The notes beneath the pieces were generated by a model. That model saw only the letters and a list, made by a program, of their open reading frames with translations, made no database searches and was not told where the DNA came from. DNA of 5,072 nt, from assembly GCA_003564735.1 (NCBI GenBank), contig PXEK01000006.1, forward strand, positions 1-5,072, written 5' to 3'. This stretch comes from Cryomorphaceae bacterium (GTDB taxonomy: Bacteria; Bacteroidota; Bacteroidia; Flavobacteriales_G; Salibacteraceae). Below are positions 1 through 5,072 of the stretch, one piece after another. The first letter of the stretch is position 1; each line of letters opens with the position of its first letter. A program made the position numbers and the translations under genes.

Positions 1-47
1 AGCGAAATCAAAGATTTCTGATTTTCTAATCGGTACCGTGTATTCTC

Positions 48-187
48 CGGGCTTCGCGCTTTGTTCCTCCTATCGTCGGAACGCGACTACGCCCTGCGAA
101 ACACCTTTTGCTGACCGTAAGTCCGGGGGGATACGTCACTACTTACCTTTTGCATGCCGTATTTCGGGATAAGAGAACAAAAGCCCG
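48..187. repeat. Imperfect inverted repeat arms within the GC-richer block
   Basis: The segment 48-73 and the reverse complement of 169-187 share CGGGCTT (48-54 with 181-187) and TTTGTTC (60-66 with 175-181). The similarity continues as CTCCTAT against TCTTAT. The left arm carries about six extra bases (CGCGCT-like) between the two matching words. The arms enclose about 95 bp, in which the 17-nt direct repeat lies. This arrangement could be a terminal inverted repeat of a small element or the closing stem of an RNA. No transposase and no flanking target duplication are visible. Confidence 0.45.
103..161. repeat. Diverged 17-nt direct repeat, two copies
   Basis: ACCTTTTGCTGACCGTA at 103-119 and ACCTTTTGCATGCCGTA at 145-161 are identical except for the three central bases, and they are spaced 42 nt start to start. 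Weaker similarity continues after each copy: both are followed by a G-run and then GATA (GGGGGGATA against CGGGATA). This points to an internal duplication inside the GC-richer block. Two copies only, so it is not a CRISPR array. Confidence 0.6.
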
Positions 188-254
188 ACGCCATAAATTC
201 TTTGAAAATTTGAATTTAACCAACTCTGTCGTACTTCATTTTCTAGTTCAAAAA

Positions 255-286
255 AACATAAAGTTGGTTTAACATAAAGTCGGTTC
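255..286. repeat. Tandem duplication of a 16-bp unit
   Basis: AACATAAAGTTGGTTT (255-270) is followed directly by AACATAAAGTCGGTTC (271-286), with two differences in 16. It is probably a local replication-slippage duplication. The first copy's AGTTGGTT is complementary to AACCAACT at 218-225, so the unit could also take part in a weak stem. No function is evident. Confidence 0.75.
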
Positions 287-401
287 AATATTATAATTCT
301 TGCCGCGACTTAAAGGGGTAACCCTAAAACTATAAACCCACATGTTTAACTTTCAAAAACTCACGATTTATCAAAAATCTAAGTTGTTATATAGTTACTC
401 A

Positions 402-417
402 CTGTCTTTAAAGGCAG
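402..417. repeat. Near-perfect 16-bp palindrome in the gene-free stretch
   Basis: CTGTCTTTAAAGGCAG pairs with itself along its whole length, with one G.T pair. It is followed on the plus strand by five A residues. On the minus strand, the direction of the upstream asparaginase transcript, the T-run comes before the hairpin instead of after it, so it does not fit an intrinsic terminator. It could be a protein-binding dyad or chance in AT-rich DNA. Confidence 0.4.
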
Positions 418-504
418 AAAAACTCCCTCCCCCCACACTGTCATCGGTTCTGACCAAAAAATAAATACCGGAAATTTGAAAATAAGATAAAGTGTATCCC
501 GCGT

Positions 505-1560
505 TTATCGATAATAGGCTGCCGACATCATTTCGCCACGTAGCGGATTGCCCAAGTAGTATTTGATTTCATCCGGACTCAGGTTGTGACCCAACAAGTA
601 CATCATTTTGGTAATGGCGGCCTCAATGGTGATGTCTTTGCCGCTCACCACTCCGTACTCGGCCAGTTTTTCACTGGTGGCGTACCTGCCCTGCCAAACG
701 GCACCCGCCAAGCATTGTGAAACATTGTACACGTATTTGCCTTCATCAACGGCGTGCTTTACGGCATCTAAAAACCAATCAAACTTGGGGGCATTGCCCG
801 CGCCGTAGGTATGTAAAATAACGCCGCGCGTATCTTGATCACGCAATACCAAATTGACCACTTGCTCTCTTATGCCGGGGAAAATGGGTAAAATGTTCAC
901 TCTCGTATTAAAAAGTTTATTCACTTTTAACGGCTCATTATTCACCCCGGTGATATTTTCACGGTAATACTTTATGCTTACCCCGGCCTCAGCCAATATG
1001 GGGTAATTGGGCGATTGAAAGGCTTGAAAATTCTCAGCACTGTACTTGTGCGAGCGATTCCCGCGGTACAGTTTGTACTCAAAGTAAATACACACCTCGG
1101 GTACGATGGGAGAGCCGTCTTCCTCCTTAGCTCCCGCAATTTCAATGGCGGTCAAAAAGTTCTCTTTACCGTCGGTACGAATTACACCAATGGGCAGTTG
1201 TGAGCCGGTTAACACCACGGGTTTATCCAAGTTTTCCAGCGCAAAACTCAATGCAGATGCCGTATAGGCCATGGTGTCGCTGCCGTGCAGAATCACAAAA
1301 CCGTCATAATCATCATACTGTTCCTCAATGATACGAGCCAAACCAATCCAAATAACGGGATTCATCTCTGAACTATCGACCGGGTTTTCCAAAGCAATGG
1401 TTTCAATATGATAGTTGAGCTTTTTAAGCTCGGGCATTTGTCGGGTGAGGTGACTAAAATCAAAAGGTCTCAACACATCACTATCAGCCTCTTCTACCAT
1501 GCCTATGGTGCCGCCCGTGTAAATCACCAGTATATTTGAGTAGTTATTTTCCAAGTTCAA
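505..1560 (-). CDS. ansA: Type I (cytoplasmic, AnsA-like) L-asparaginase
   Basis: Hydrolyses L-asparagine to L-aspartate and ammonia, in the cytoplasm: no signal peptide is visible. The 351 residues match the E. coli AnsA family (338 aa) from end to end. Visible are the nucleophile motif YTGGTIG (residues 14-20, active Thr18), substrate-binding DSS (62-64), HGSDT (92-96, with Ser94 where E. coli has Thr91, and Asp95), TGSQLP (118-123), LYRGNR followed by Lys172 (equivalent to catalytic Lys163), YGAGNAP (252-258) and SQC (281-283). E. coli allosteric residues Thr162 and Arg240 correspond to His171 and His250, so the regulation may differ. The start is TTG at 1560: an in-frame stop lies at 1585-1587 and the first ATG (codon 21) is beyond the nucleophile. 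TTG at 1554 is the alternative. The gene overlaps the 3' end of the TatD gene by 17 nt, which indicates co-transcription and probably coupled translation. Family assignment is secure; the exact start is not. Confidence 0.95.
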   Translation of the reverse strand: MNLENNYSNILVIYTGGTIGMVEEADSDVLRPFDFSHLTRQMPELKKLNYHIETIALENPVDSSEMNPVIWIGLARIIEEQYDDYDGFVILHGSDTMAYTASALSFALENLDKPVVLTGSQLPIGVIRTDGKENFLTAIEIAGAKEEDGSPIVPEVCIYFEYKLYRGNRSHKYSAENFQAFQSPNYPILAEAGVSIKYYRENITGVNNEPLKVNKLFNTRVNILPIFPGIREQVVNLVLRDQDTRGVILHTYGAGNAPKFDWFLDAVKHAVDEGKYVYNVSQCLAGAVWQGRYATSEKLAEYGVVSGKDITIEAAITKMMYLLGHNLSPDEIKYYLGNPLRGEMMSAAYYR

Positions 1561-2320
1561 AGAGTTGTTTTGTGTTGTCGGTTGTTATTCTGGCCACCTC
1601 CTCCACATCGGTGTTGTGAATTTCGGCCAATTTTTCGGCAACGAGCTTCACATACGCAGGTTCATTGCGCTTACCTCTGTGCGGGTGCGGAGCCAAATAC
1701 GGCGCATCAGTCTCTAATATAATGTGTTTGAGGTCTATTTCTTTCAGAACCGAATCCAACCCGGCGTTTTTAAACGTAAGCACACCGCCTATTCCCAACA
1801 CAAAGCCGCCATAATTTAGAATATGACGCGCTTGCGATGCGTTGCCCGTAAAGCAATGAAAAACACCCTTCAAGTTTTCGTCGTTTTCCTCATCAACAAT
1901 TTCAAAAATTTCATCAAAAGAGTCTCTGGCGTGTATCACAATAGGCAAGCGGTGCTTTTTGGCGAATCTTATTTGGGTTCGGAAGGCGTGGCGTTGAATC
2001 TCCAAAGTGGATTTGTCCCAATACAAGTCAATGCCTATTTCACCTACGGCAATGTATTTTCTGTTTTCGAACTGACCTAAAATAGTGGCTAACGCACCCT
2101 CATAATCCTCTTTAACAGAACAGGGATGCAGGCCCATCATGGGGTAAAAAACCTCAGGATTTTTATCGGCGAGGGAATGAACGGCGTCTACCGAGTCGAT
2201 ATCAATATTAGGTAACAAAAACTTTTTTACTCCGGCATCAAGGGCGCGCCGAAGCATTTCGTCAAAATCAGCGCTAAACCGTTCCAAATAAATATGTGTG
2301 TGCGAATCAATCAACATCAT
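1544..2320 (-). CDS. tatD: TatD-family metal-dependent hydrolase (putative DNase)
   Basis: A 258-residue TIM-barrel amidohydrolase-type enzyme, the normal length for the family. Metal-ligand motifs are in the expected order: DSHTH (residues 5-9, His7 and His9), GEIGID (93-98, Glu94), VIHARD (128-133, His130), FHCFTG (154-159, His155) and ETDAPYL (203-209, Asp204). The RGKRNEP signature (215-221) is also present. Overall it resembles E. coli YcfH as much as TatD itself, so the symbol denotes the family. Known family members are Mg-dependent 3'-5' exonucleases or DNases, and E. coli TatD is cytoplasmic despite its name. The physiological substrate of this protein cannot be read from the sequence. 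The start is ATG at 2320, with a second ATG immediately after it (2317) that aligns equally well. No Shine-Dalgarno sequence is seen. A TAnnTTTG element lies 23 nt upstream. It is the first gene of a probable two-gene unit with the asparaginase. Confidence 0.93.
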   Translation of the reverse strand: MMLIDSHTHIYLERFSADFDEMLRRALDAGVKKFLLPNIDIDSVDAVHSLADKNPEVFYPMMGLHPCSVKEDYEGALATILGQFENRKYIAVGEIGIDLYWDKSTLEIQRHAFRTQIRFAKKHRLPIVIHARDSFDEIFEIVDEENDENLKGVFHCFTGNASQARHILNYGGFVLGIGGVLTFKNAGLDSVLKEIDLKHIILETDAPYLAPHPHRGKRNEPAYVKLVAEKLAEIHNTDVEEVARITTDNTKQLFELGK

Positions 2321-2323
2321 GGG

Positions 2324-2386
2324 CTATTCACGTTCAGAGGCGCCAAAAGTAGCGAATTGCATTGAACCCGCTTTATCCGTGAATAG
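2324..2386. repeat. 9-bp inverted repeat bracketing the tatD promoter
   Basis: CTATTCACG at 2324-2332 and CGTGAATAG at 2378-2386 are perfect inverted copies. They flank the predicted -7 element (2344-2351), and the near arm lies directly before the tatD start codon. It could be a paired operator or could form a hairpin in DNA or in readthrough RNA. By rough count about one such 9-bp pair within 60 nt is expected by chance in a window of this size, so only the placement makes it notable. Confidence 0.4.
2344..2351 (-). promoter_or_regulatory. Probable Bacteroidota -7 promoter element for tatD-ansA
   Basis: On the minus strand the sequence reads TACTTTTG, an exact match to the TAnnTTTG -7 consensus recognised by the Bacteroidota primary sigma factor. 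It ends 23 nt before the ATG, which would give a short leader. The usual TTTG at about -33 is missing; TTCA sits roughly there, at somewhat short spacing, so only half of the promoter is supported. The position just downstream of a terminator and upstream of a gene start agrees with the call. Confidence 0.5.
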
Positions 2387-2399
2387 ATTTATGTGTATT

Positions 2400-2413
2400 G
2401 TACACATTTGTAC
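2400..2413. promoter_or_regulatory. Small perfect dyad GTACA-N4-TGTAC upstream of tatD
   Basis: GTACA and TGTAC are separated by CATT in an AT-rich segment about 50 bp upstream of the predicted -7 element. The form fits a dimeric regulator's site, but arms of 5 bp occur often by chance and no regulator gene is nearby. The word TGTGTATT also occurs twice around it (2392-2399 and 2439-2446). Confidence 0.2.
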
Positions 2414-2467
2414 TTCGTATTTTATTGAGAAATGGTTTTGTGTATTCGAAGCTGTATATAAAACCCC

Positions 2468-2507
2468 AAAAAAATACGGTTACTTTAGAAGCAAGCGTAG
2501 TTTTTTT
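2468..2507 (-). terminator. Intrinsic terminator, structurally bidirectional
   Basis: Reading the minus strand, A7 is followed by C, then TACG, a C, TTGCTT, loop CTA, AAGTAA, a C, CGTA and T7. The arms form TACG/CGTA plus TTGCTT/AAGTAA (one G.T pair) around a 3-nt loop, with one C.C mismatch. The flanking A7 and T7 can extend the stem past a bulged C. The hairpin is followed directly by seven T residues in the minus direction and starts 17 nt after the stop of the secreted-protein gene, so it should end that transcript. The plus strand also ends in T7, so it would work in both directions, though no plus-strand gene is seen here. Confidence 0.85.
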
Positions 2508-2524
2508 AACTATTCCAATGCAGT

Positions 2525-2767
2525 TTAACGCCCAATCATAACCTTTTTGACGGCATGCCCGGCTTCACCCTTTACGATTAAAAAATAACTTCCCGGAGCT
2601 AATTCAATTTCATCAAACCTAAAATATGCCGTGCCTACAACTTCATCGCGCATGGATGTAACGTGTTGACCGCTCAATGTAACTAAAGTTAACTCCAATA
2701 CTTCCTGCACGGGCCACTGAATTTCAGCGGTGAAAAGACCGTTTGAGGGGTTGGGGAAAATTTTGAC
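2525..2767 (-). other. Type IX secretion C-terminal sorting domain (type A) of the large secreted protein
   Basis: The last 80 residues fit the Por secretion tail. They begin VKIFPNPSNG, have an alternating hydrophobic middle (LELTLVTLSGQ), then LAPGSYFLIVKG, and end KKVMIGR. In this family the domain directs outer-membrane passage through the type IX machinery. It is usually cleaved by PorU, and the protein is then attached to the surface or released. The order of the motifs and their exact C-terminal position make this assignment strong. Confidence 0.93.
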
Positions 2768-5072
2768 CTCAGTAGGGGGAGTATTTTCAGTTACGGAGTA
2801 CAACACATCTATTAAAAATGAGTCGACGAAAGTACATCCGCCATAATCGTACTCTACCTTGTACCAACCTTTTTCATAGGGAAAAATCGCATGAGCGGTT
2901 TGCCCTACCATCAAGCTGTCTTCAAAAAACCACCGGGGGTTTTCGATGAAGCCGGGAATTCTTAAAATGCCCGTAACTTCATCCAAGTTAAACTCCACCT
3001 CGGGTTGAGTTTGAAAAATAACATGGAGGGTATCTGTAAAAGAAAGTCCTTCCCGGTCTGTTACGGTAATTTCAATTGCCCCTTGTGAGAGAGTATCTGA
3101 ACGCTTACCCGATATTTGAAAAACGCCGTGCAAAGCACTGTAAGAAAAAAGAATGGAATCTAAACCGCCGGGACTCAGGTTCTGAACAGCAAAAGTTAAA
3201 TCCTCAGGGTTTTCATCCAAAACCGGAAAACGGTGTGTAAAGTGTTTTTCACCCGGACAAATATCAGTGTCATATGGCAAGATAAAAGCGGGATATTCAT
3301 TGTGGTTCTCCAAAACCAACATGTTGTCATTGAACGAGGAATTACAGATATAATTGTTATGAAAAGCGCCGTAACTGATTATAAAGTCGTCAGTGATTAA
3401 AGTCCTATTGGATGCAGAACCCGAAGCGCATACTGAAAACGAATTAAAAGGTTTGTCAATATCGTATGTGCTCGATTTTCTAAAAGGTGAAGAACCATGT
3501 GAATTGACTAAAGTTGAATTTCCGTAATAATTTACATTCACAGGCGTGTTACAAACCCGGTTACCGTAGGCGGTGTTGTAGCAAAATTTGAAATCTCTCT
3601 TTCGCGACGACTCGTCTAAATAATCATATTCAATAAAGTACGGTGTAGGTTCACTTTTCAACTCAGTAAAATTACCTGTGAAGCCAAATAGCGGGCCTTC
3701 ACGCGTAATGTGATTTACTATTACATCATTTTTAAAGGAATACGGTGCATCAATAAAATCAAAATTATCCGAAGATAAGAACACCACTTTTGAGGCCGGA
3801 TTTCCCGAAACCTCGGTGAATGTACCCGCAAATGCCGTTACCGTATCATATATATTGATATCATGCACTTTGCCTTTGGTGCTAAAGTTTAGAGTATCTA
3901 CGGTTTCGGCGAGCATGTCAAAGGCAAAAGCACCTTTGCCGAGGGGAGTTTGATTTACGGTGTCAAAATCGCCGAATACGTAAAGCGTGTTGTCATATTT
4001 CCTAATGCGGTTTACTTTGCCGTTGACCTCAGGCATTCCGGGCAAAATTGCGCCGCTGCTCATATCAATATAGTTTAATTGCGCCGCTTCTTGATGGTGA
4101 ATGGAATCCAATTCGCCGGCCAGAATAAAAGTATCACCCGCTATATGAAGCAATTCACTCACACTTCCTTTTTTGTTGAACAGAGATGATAAATGAGAAG
4201 ACTCTTTATCGACGCTAATTATATTTGTTATAGGTTTCGTTGTGGGTGCGTTTCGATCAGCGTACCCATAAACGAACATATGATTTATAAATTCAAAATT
4301 TTTGAAATCAACATCGACTGTTTGGATTGAGTCTAGCTTTCCTGTATAAACATCAAAGTGGGTAAAGTATTTCTGTTGATTGTTTTGGATAAAACTTTTC
4401 CCTGAAAAATAAACATTAGGGCCTCGTTTTTTAAAATCTACATCACCGTTTAGGTTTTCAATTCTATAGATTTCGGTTTGGGCGGCCAGGTTATAACACA
4501 CGATTACGTTATTAATTTCTGATTTTGCTAACAGCGTGTCTTCTCCAATGAGCTGCATTTGGTTAAAATGAATTCCACCATTGGCGTTCACGGGGGTAAT
4601 ATTTTGAGTTAGGCTATCGTAAATAAATGTAGAGTCTTGATGCGAGTTACCGTTTAAAGAGTCGATTTGTCCGCTAATAAGAAAGCTTTGAGCAGTCATT
4701 TGTGTTATACTACCCATTTTGCCTTTAAATGATAAGAGCTTATGCTCGTCTTGACTATAGTGATTATAGACCATTAACTCGTACCATGATGTGGCAGTGT
4801 CTCTTCTCACGTAATAAACATATTCCTCTTGGAGAGAGATAAACCTTAAATGCCATGGCGTATTGCCGTGGATTCGTCTATTACGAACCATGGTAATATC
4901 GTTTCCTTGTAATTTTCTTGTGATGATGTCGTAGTTACCCGGAGCTTGCTGATGGTTATCGTAAGCACAAACTACGTGCATTGAATCTTCATTAAAATAA
5001 AAGTTCTCTTTATAAAGTGTCCAATATTTAGGGACGGCTGAATTTGGTGTATACTTAACCTCTCCATCTCCT
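2525..5072 (-). CDS. Large secreted propeller-repeat protein with T9SS tail (5' end outside window)
   Basis: The frame stays open from the stop at 2525 to the right edge. The 30 codons upstream of the internal ATG at 4981 are open and read as the same kind of protein, so that ATG is not the true start and no signal peptide can be seen. 848 residues are visible. Counting from the edge, about residues 118-486 hold some eight repeats of 41-50 residues, each with a hydrophobic-Gly-x-Phe/acidic core such as VFGDFDTV, FAGTFTEV and FTGNFTEL. This resembles DUF5122/Kelch-like beta-propellers. Then come a segment with several Cys (497, 507, 548, 576, 605), a cadherin-like region (about 590-690, with GAIEITVTDREG), an Ig-like region (about 692-757, Cys746), and the T9SS sorting tail (769-848). 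The protein is presumably exported and surface-bound or released. I see no catalytic motif and cannot name a ligand; adhesion or recognition is a guess. It has its own terminator and is probably not functionally tied to tatD-ansA. Confidence 0.88.
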   Translation of the reverse strand, partial: GDGEVKYTPNSAVPKYWTLYKENFYFNEDSMHVVCAYDNHQQAPGNYDIITRKLQGNDITMVRNRRIHGNTPWHLRFISLQEEYVYYVRRDTATSWYELMVYNHYSQDEHKLLSFKGKMGSITQMTAQSFLISGQIDSLNGNSHQDSTFIYDSLTQNITPVNANGGIHFNQMQLIGEDTLLAKSEINNVIVCYNLAAQTEIYRIENLNGDVDFKKRGPNVYFSGKSFIQNNQQKYFTHFDVYTGKLDSIQTVDVDFKNFEFINHMFVYGYADRNAPTTKPITNIISVDKESSHLSSLFNKKGSVSELLHIAGDTFILAGELDSIHHQEAAQLNYIDMSSGAILPGMPEVNGKVNRIRKYDNTLYVFGDFDTVNQTPLGKGAFAFDMLAETVDTLNFSTKGKVHDINIYDTVTAFAGTFTEVSGNPASKVVFLSSDNFDFIDAPYSFKNDVIVNHITREGPLFGFTGNFTELKSEPTPYFIEYDYLDESSRKRDFKFCYNTAYGNRVCNTPVNVNYYGNSTLVNSHGSSPFRKSSTYDIDKPFNSFSVCASGSASNRTLITDDFIISYGAFHNNYICNSSFNDNMLVLENHNEYPAFILPYDTDICPGEKHFTHRFPVLDENPEDLTFAVQNLSPGGLDSILFSYSALHGVFQISGKRSDTLSQGAIEITVTDREGLSFTDTLHVIFQTQPEVEFNLDEVTGILRIPGFIENPRWFFEDSLMVGQTAHAIFPYEKGWYKVEYDYGGCTFVDSFLIDVLYSVTENTPPTEVKIFPNPSNGLFTAEIQWPVQEVLELTLVTLSGQHVTSMRDEVVGTAYFRFDEIELAPGSYFLIVKGEAGHAVKKVMIGR

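Larger units (their letters stand above)
1..190. other. GC-richer structured noncoding block at the window edge (possible interspersed repeat or structured RNA)
   Basis: I do not recognise this segment. Positions 31-190 are about 54% GC by hand count, against about 32% for 191-504, with a sharp change near 190. It is rich in self-complementarity. Nested pairs on one strand are CGGT 31-34 with ACCG 114-117, GTGT 38-41 with ACAC 101-104, GGGC 49-52 with GCCC 91-94, CGC 57-59 with GCG 83-85, and GTTCC 63-67 with GGAAC 78-82. A competing pairing is TTCGC 53-57 with GCGAA 96-100. TCGGG 164-168 can pair with CCCGA 184-188. At the extreme left, GAAATC 4-9 pairs with GATTTC 13-18. The open frames across it are short and look arbitrary. 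It lies downstream of the asparaginase gene; whether it belongs to that transcript is unknown, and its left boundary may be outside the window. Individual stems are short, so a functional RNA is only inferred. Confidence 0.4.
191..504. other. AT-rich gene-free stretch downstream of the asparaginase gene
   Basis: About 310 bp at roughly 32% GC separate the asparaginase stop from the structured block. I see no credible gene. The longest ATG-started frame I read here is a 40-codon plus-strand one (342-464) with no support. There is also no canonical intrinsic terminator for the minus-strand transcript: the best hairpins (314-325 and 402-417) are not followed by a T-run in that direction. The stretch holds a tandem 16-bp repeat (255-286), a near-perfect 16-bp palindrome (402-417), an 8-bp inverted pair (AACCAACT 218-225 with AGTTGGTT 262-269), and a C-rich run at 425-434. 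Confidence 0.6.

Noticed and set aside
103..161. Possible CRISPR repeats
   Set aside because: There are only two copies, 17 nt long and differing in the centre, with no further units and no cas genes.
87..194. Minus-strand 35-codon ATG frame in the GC-richer block, and an open plus-strand frame at 2-178
   Set aside because: Both overlap the repeats and stems, oppose each other on the same DNA, and show no protein-like pattern. The higher GC content alone lowers stop frequency.
402..422. Palindrome plus A-run as terminator for the asparaginase transcript
   Set aside because: In the minus direction the T-run precedes the hairpin, and on the plus strand the hairpin is followed by A residues, so neither direction fits.
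423..437. G-quadruplex candidate from the C-rich run
   Set aside because: The minus strand has only a GGGGGG-A-GGG run, without four separate G-tracts.
342..464. Plus-strand 40-codon ATG frame in the gene-free stretch
   Set aside because: It has no ribosome-binding or promoter signal, an arbitrary composition including a Pro run made from the C-tract, and no recognisable similarity.
608..808. Plus-strand 66-codon frame inside the asparaginase gene
   Set aside because: Shadow of a well-supported conserved gene on the opposite strand; the same applies to 1015-1203.
1823..2080. Plus-strand 85-codon frame inside the TatD gene
   Set aside because: Antisense shadow of a conserved enzyme with intact motifs; no independent start signal.
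2298..2528. Plus-strand 76-codon frame across the intergenic region
   Set aside because: It covers the tatD start, its promoter and the terminator hairpin, and its translation has no recognisable domain.

Overview
The window looks like chromosomal DNA from a member of the Bacteroidota, probably the Flavobacteriales/Cytophagales side. The strongest reason is the large protein at the right, which ends in a type A C-terminal sorting domain of the type IX secretion system, a system largely restricted to this phylum. Supporting signs are a TAnnTTTG promoter element of the Bacteroidota kind, no clear Shine-Dalgarno sequences, and moderately AT-rich DNA.

All three genes lie on the minus strand, so transcription runs right to left. 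From right to left: (1) the 3' part of a large secreted protein gene (2525-5072, 5' end outside the window), with a run of about eight propeller-like repeats, a Cys-containing segment, a cadherin/Ig-like region and a T9SS tail; (2) an intrinsic terminator 17 nt after its stop (2468-2507); (3) a 204-bp intergenic region with a probable promoter, bracketed by a 9-bp inverted repeat; (4) a TatD-family metal-dependent hydrolase (1544-2320); (5) a type I (AnsA-like, cytoplasmic) L-asparaginase (505-1560), whose start overlaps the end of the TatD gene by 17 nt and must be a TTG or rarer codon, which suggests one two-gene transcript with coupled translation; (6) a 504-bp stretch without a credible gene. 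The last splits into an AT-rich part (191-504, about 32% GC) and a GC-richer, structure-dense block at the left edge (31-190, about 54% GC).

The TatD-asparaginase pair is housekeeping: one enzyme of nucleic-acid or related hydrolysis and one of asparagine catabolism, with no obvious shared pathway. The secreted protein is terminated separately and is probably unrelated to them.

I find no convincing new multi-gene system. The one element that known features do not explain is the left-edge block: it combines interrupted inverted arms (48-73 with 169-187), a diverged direct repeat (103-119 and 145-161) and several nested short stems, yet does not read as protein. It may be an interspersed repeat or a structured RNA. 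That is a hypothesis to be tested by copy number and covariation. Other points worth a look are the TTG start of the asparaginase, the loss of E. coli-type allosteric residues in it, and the mirrored site around the tatD promoter.
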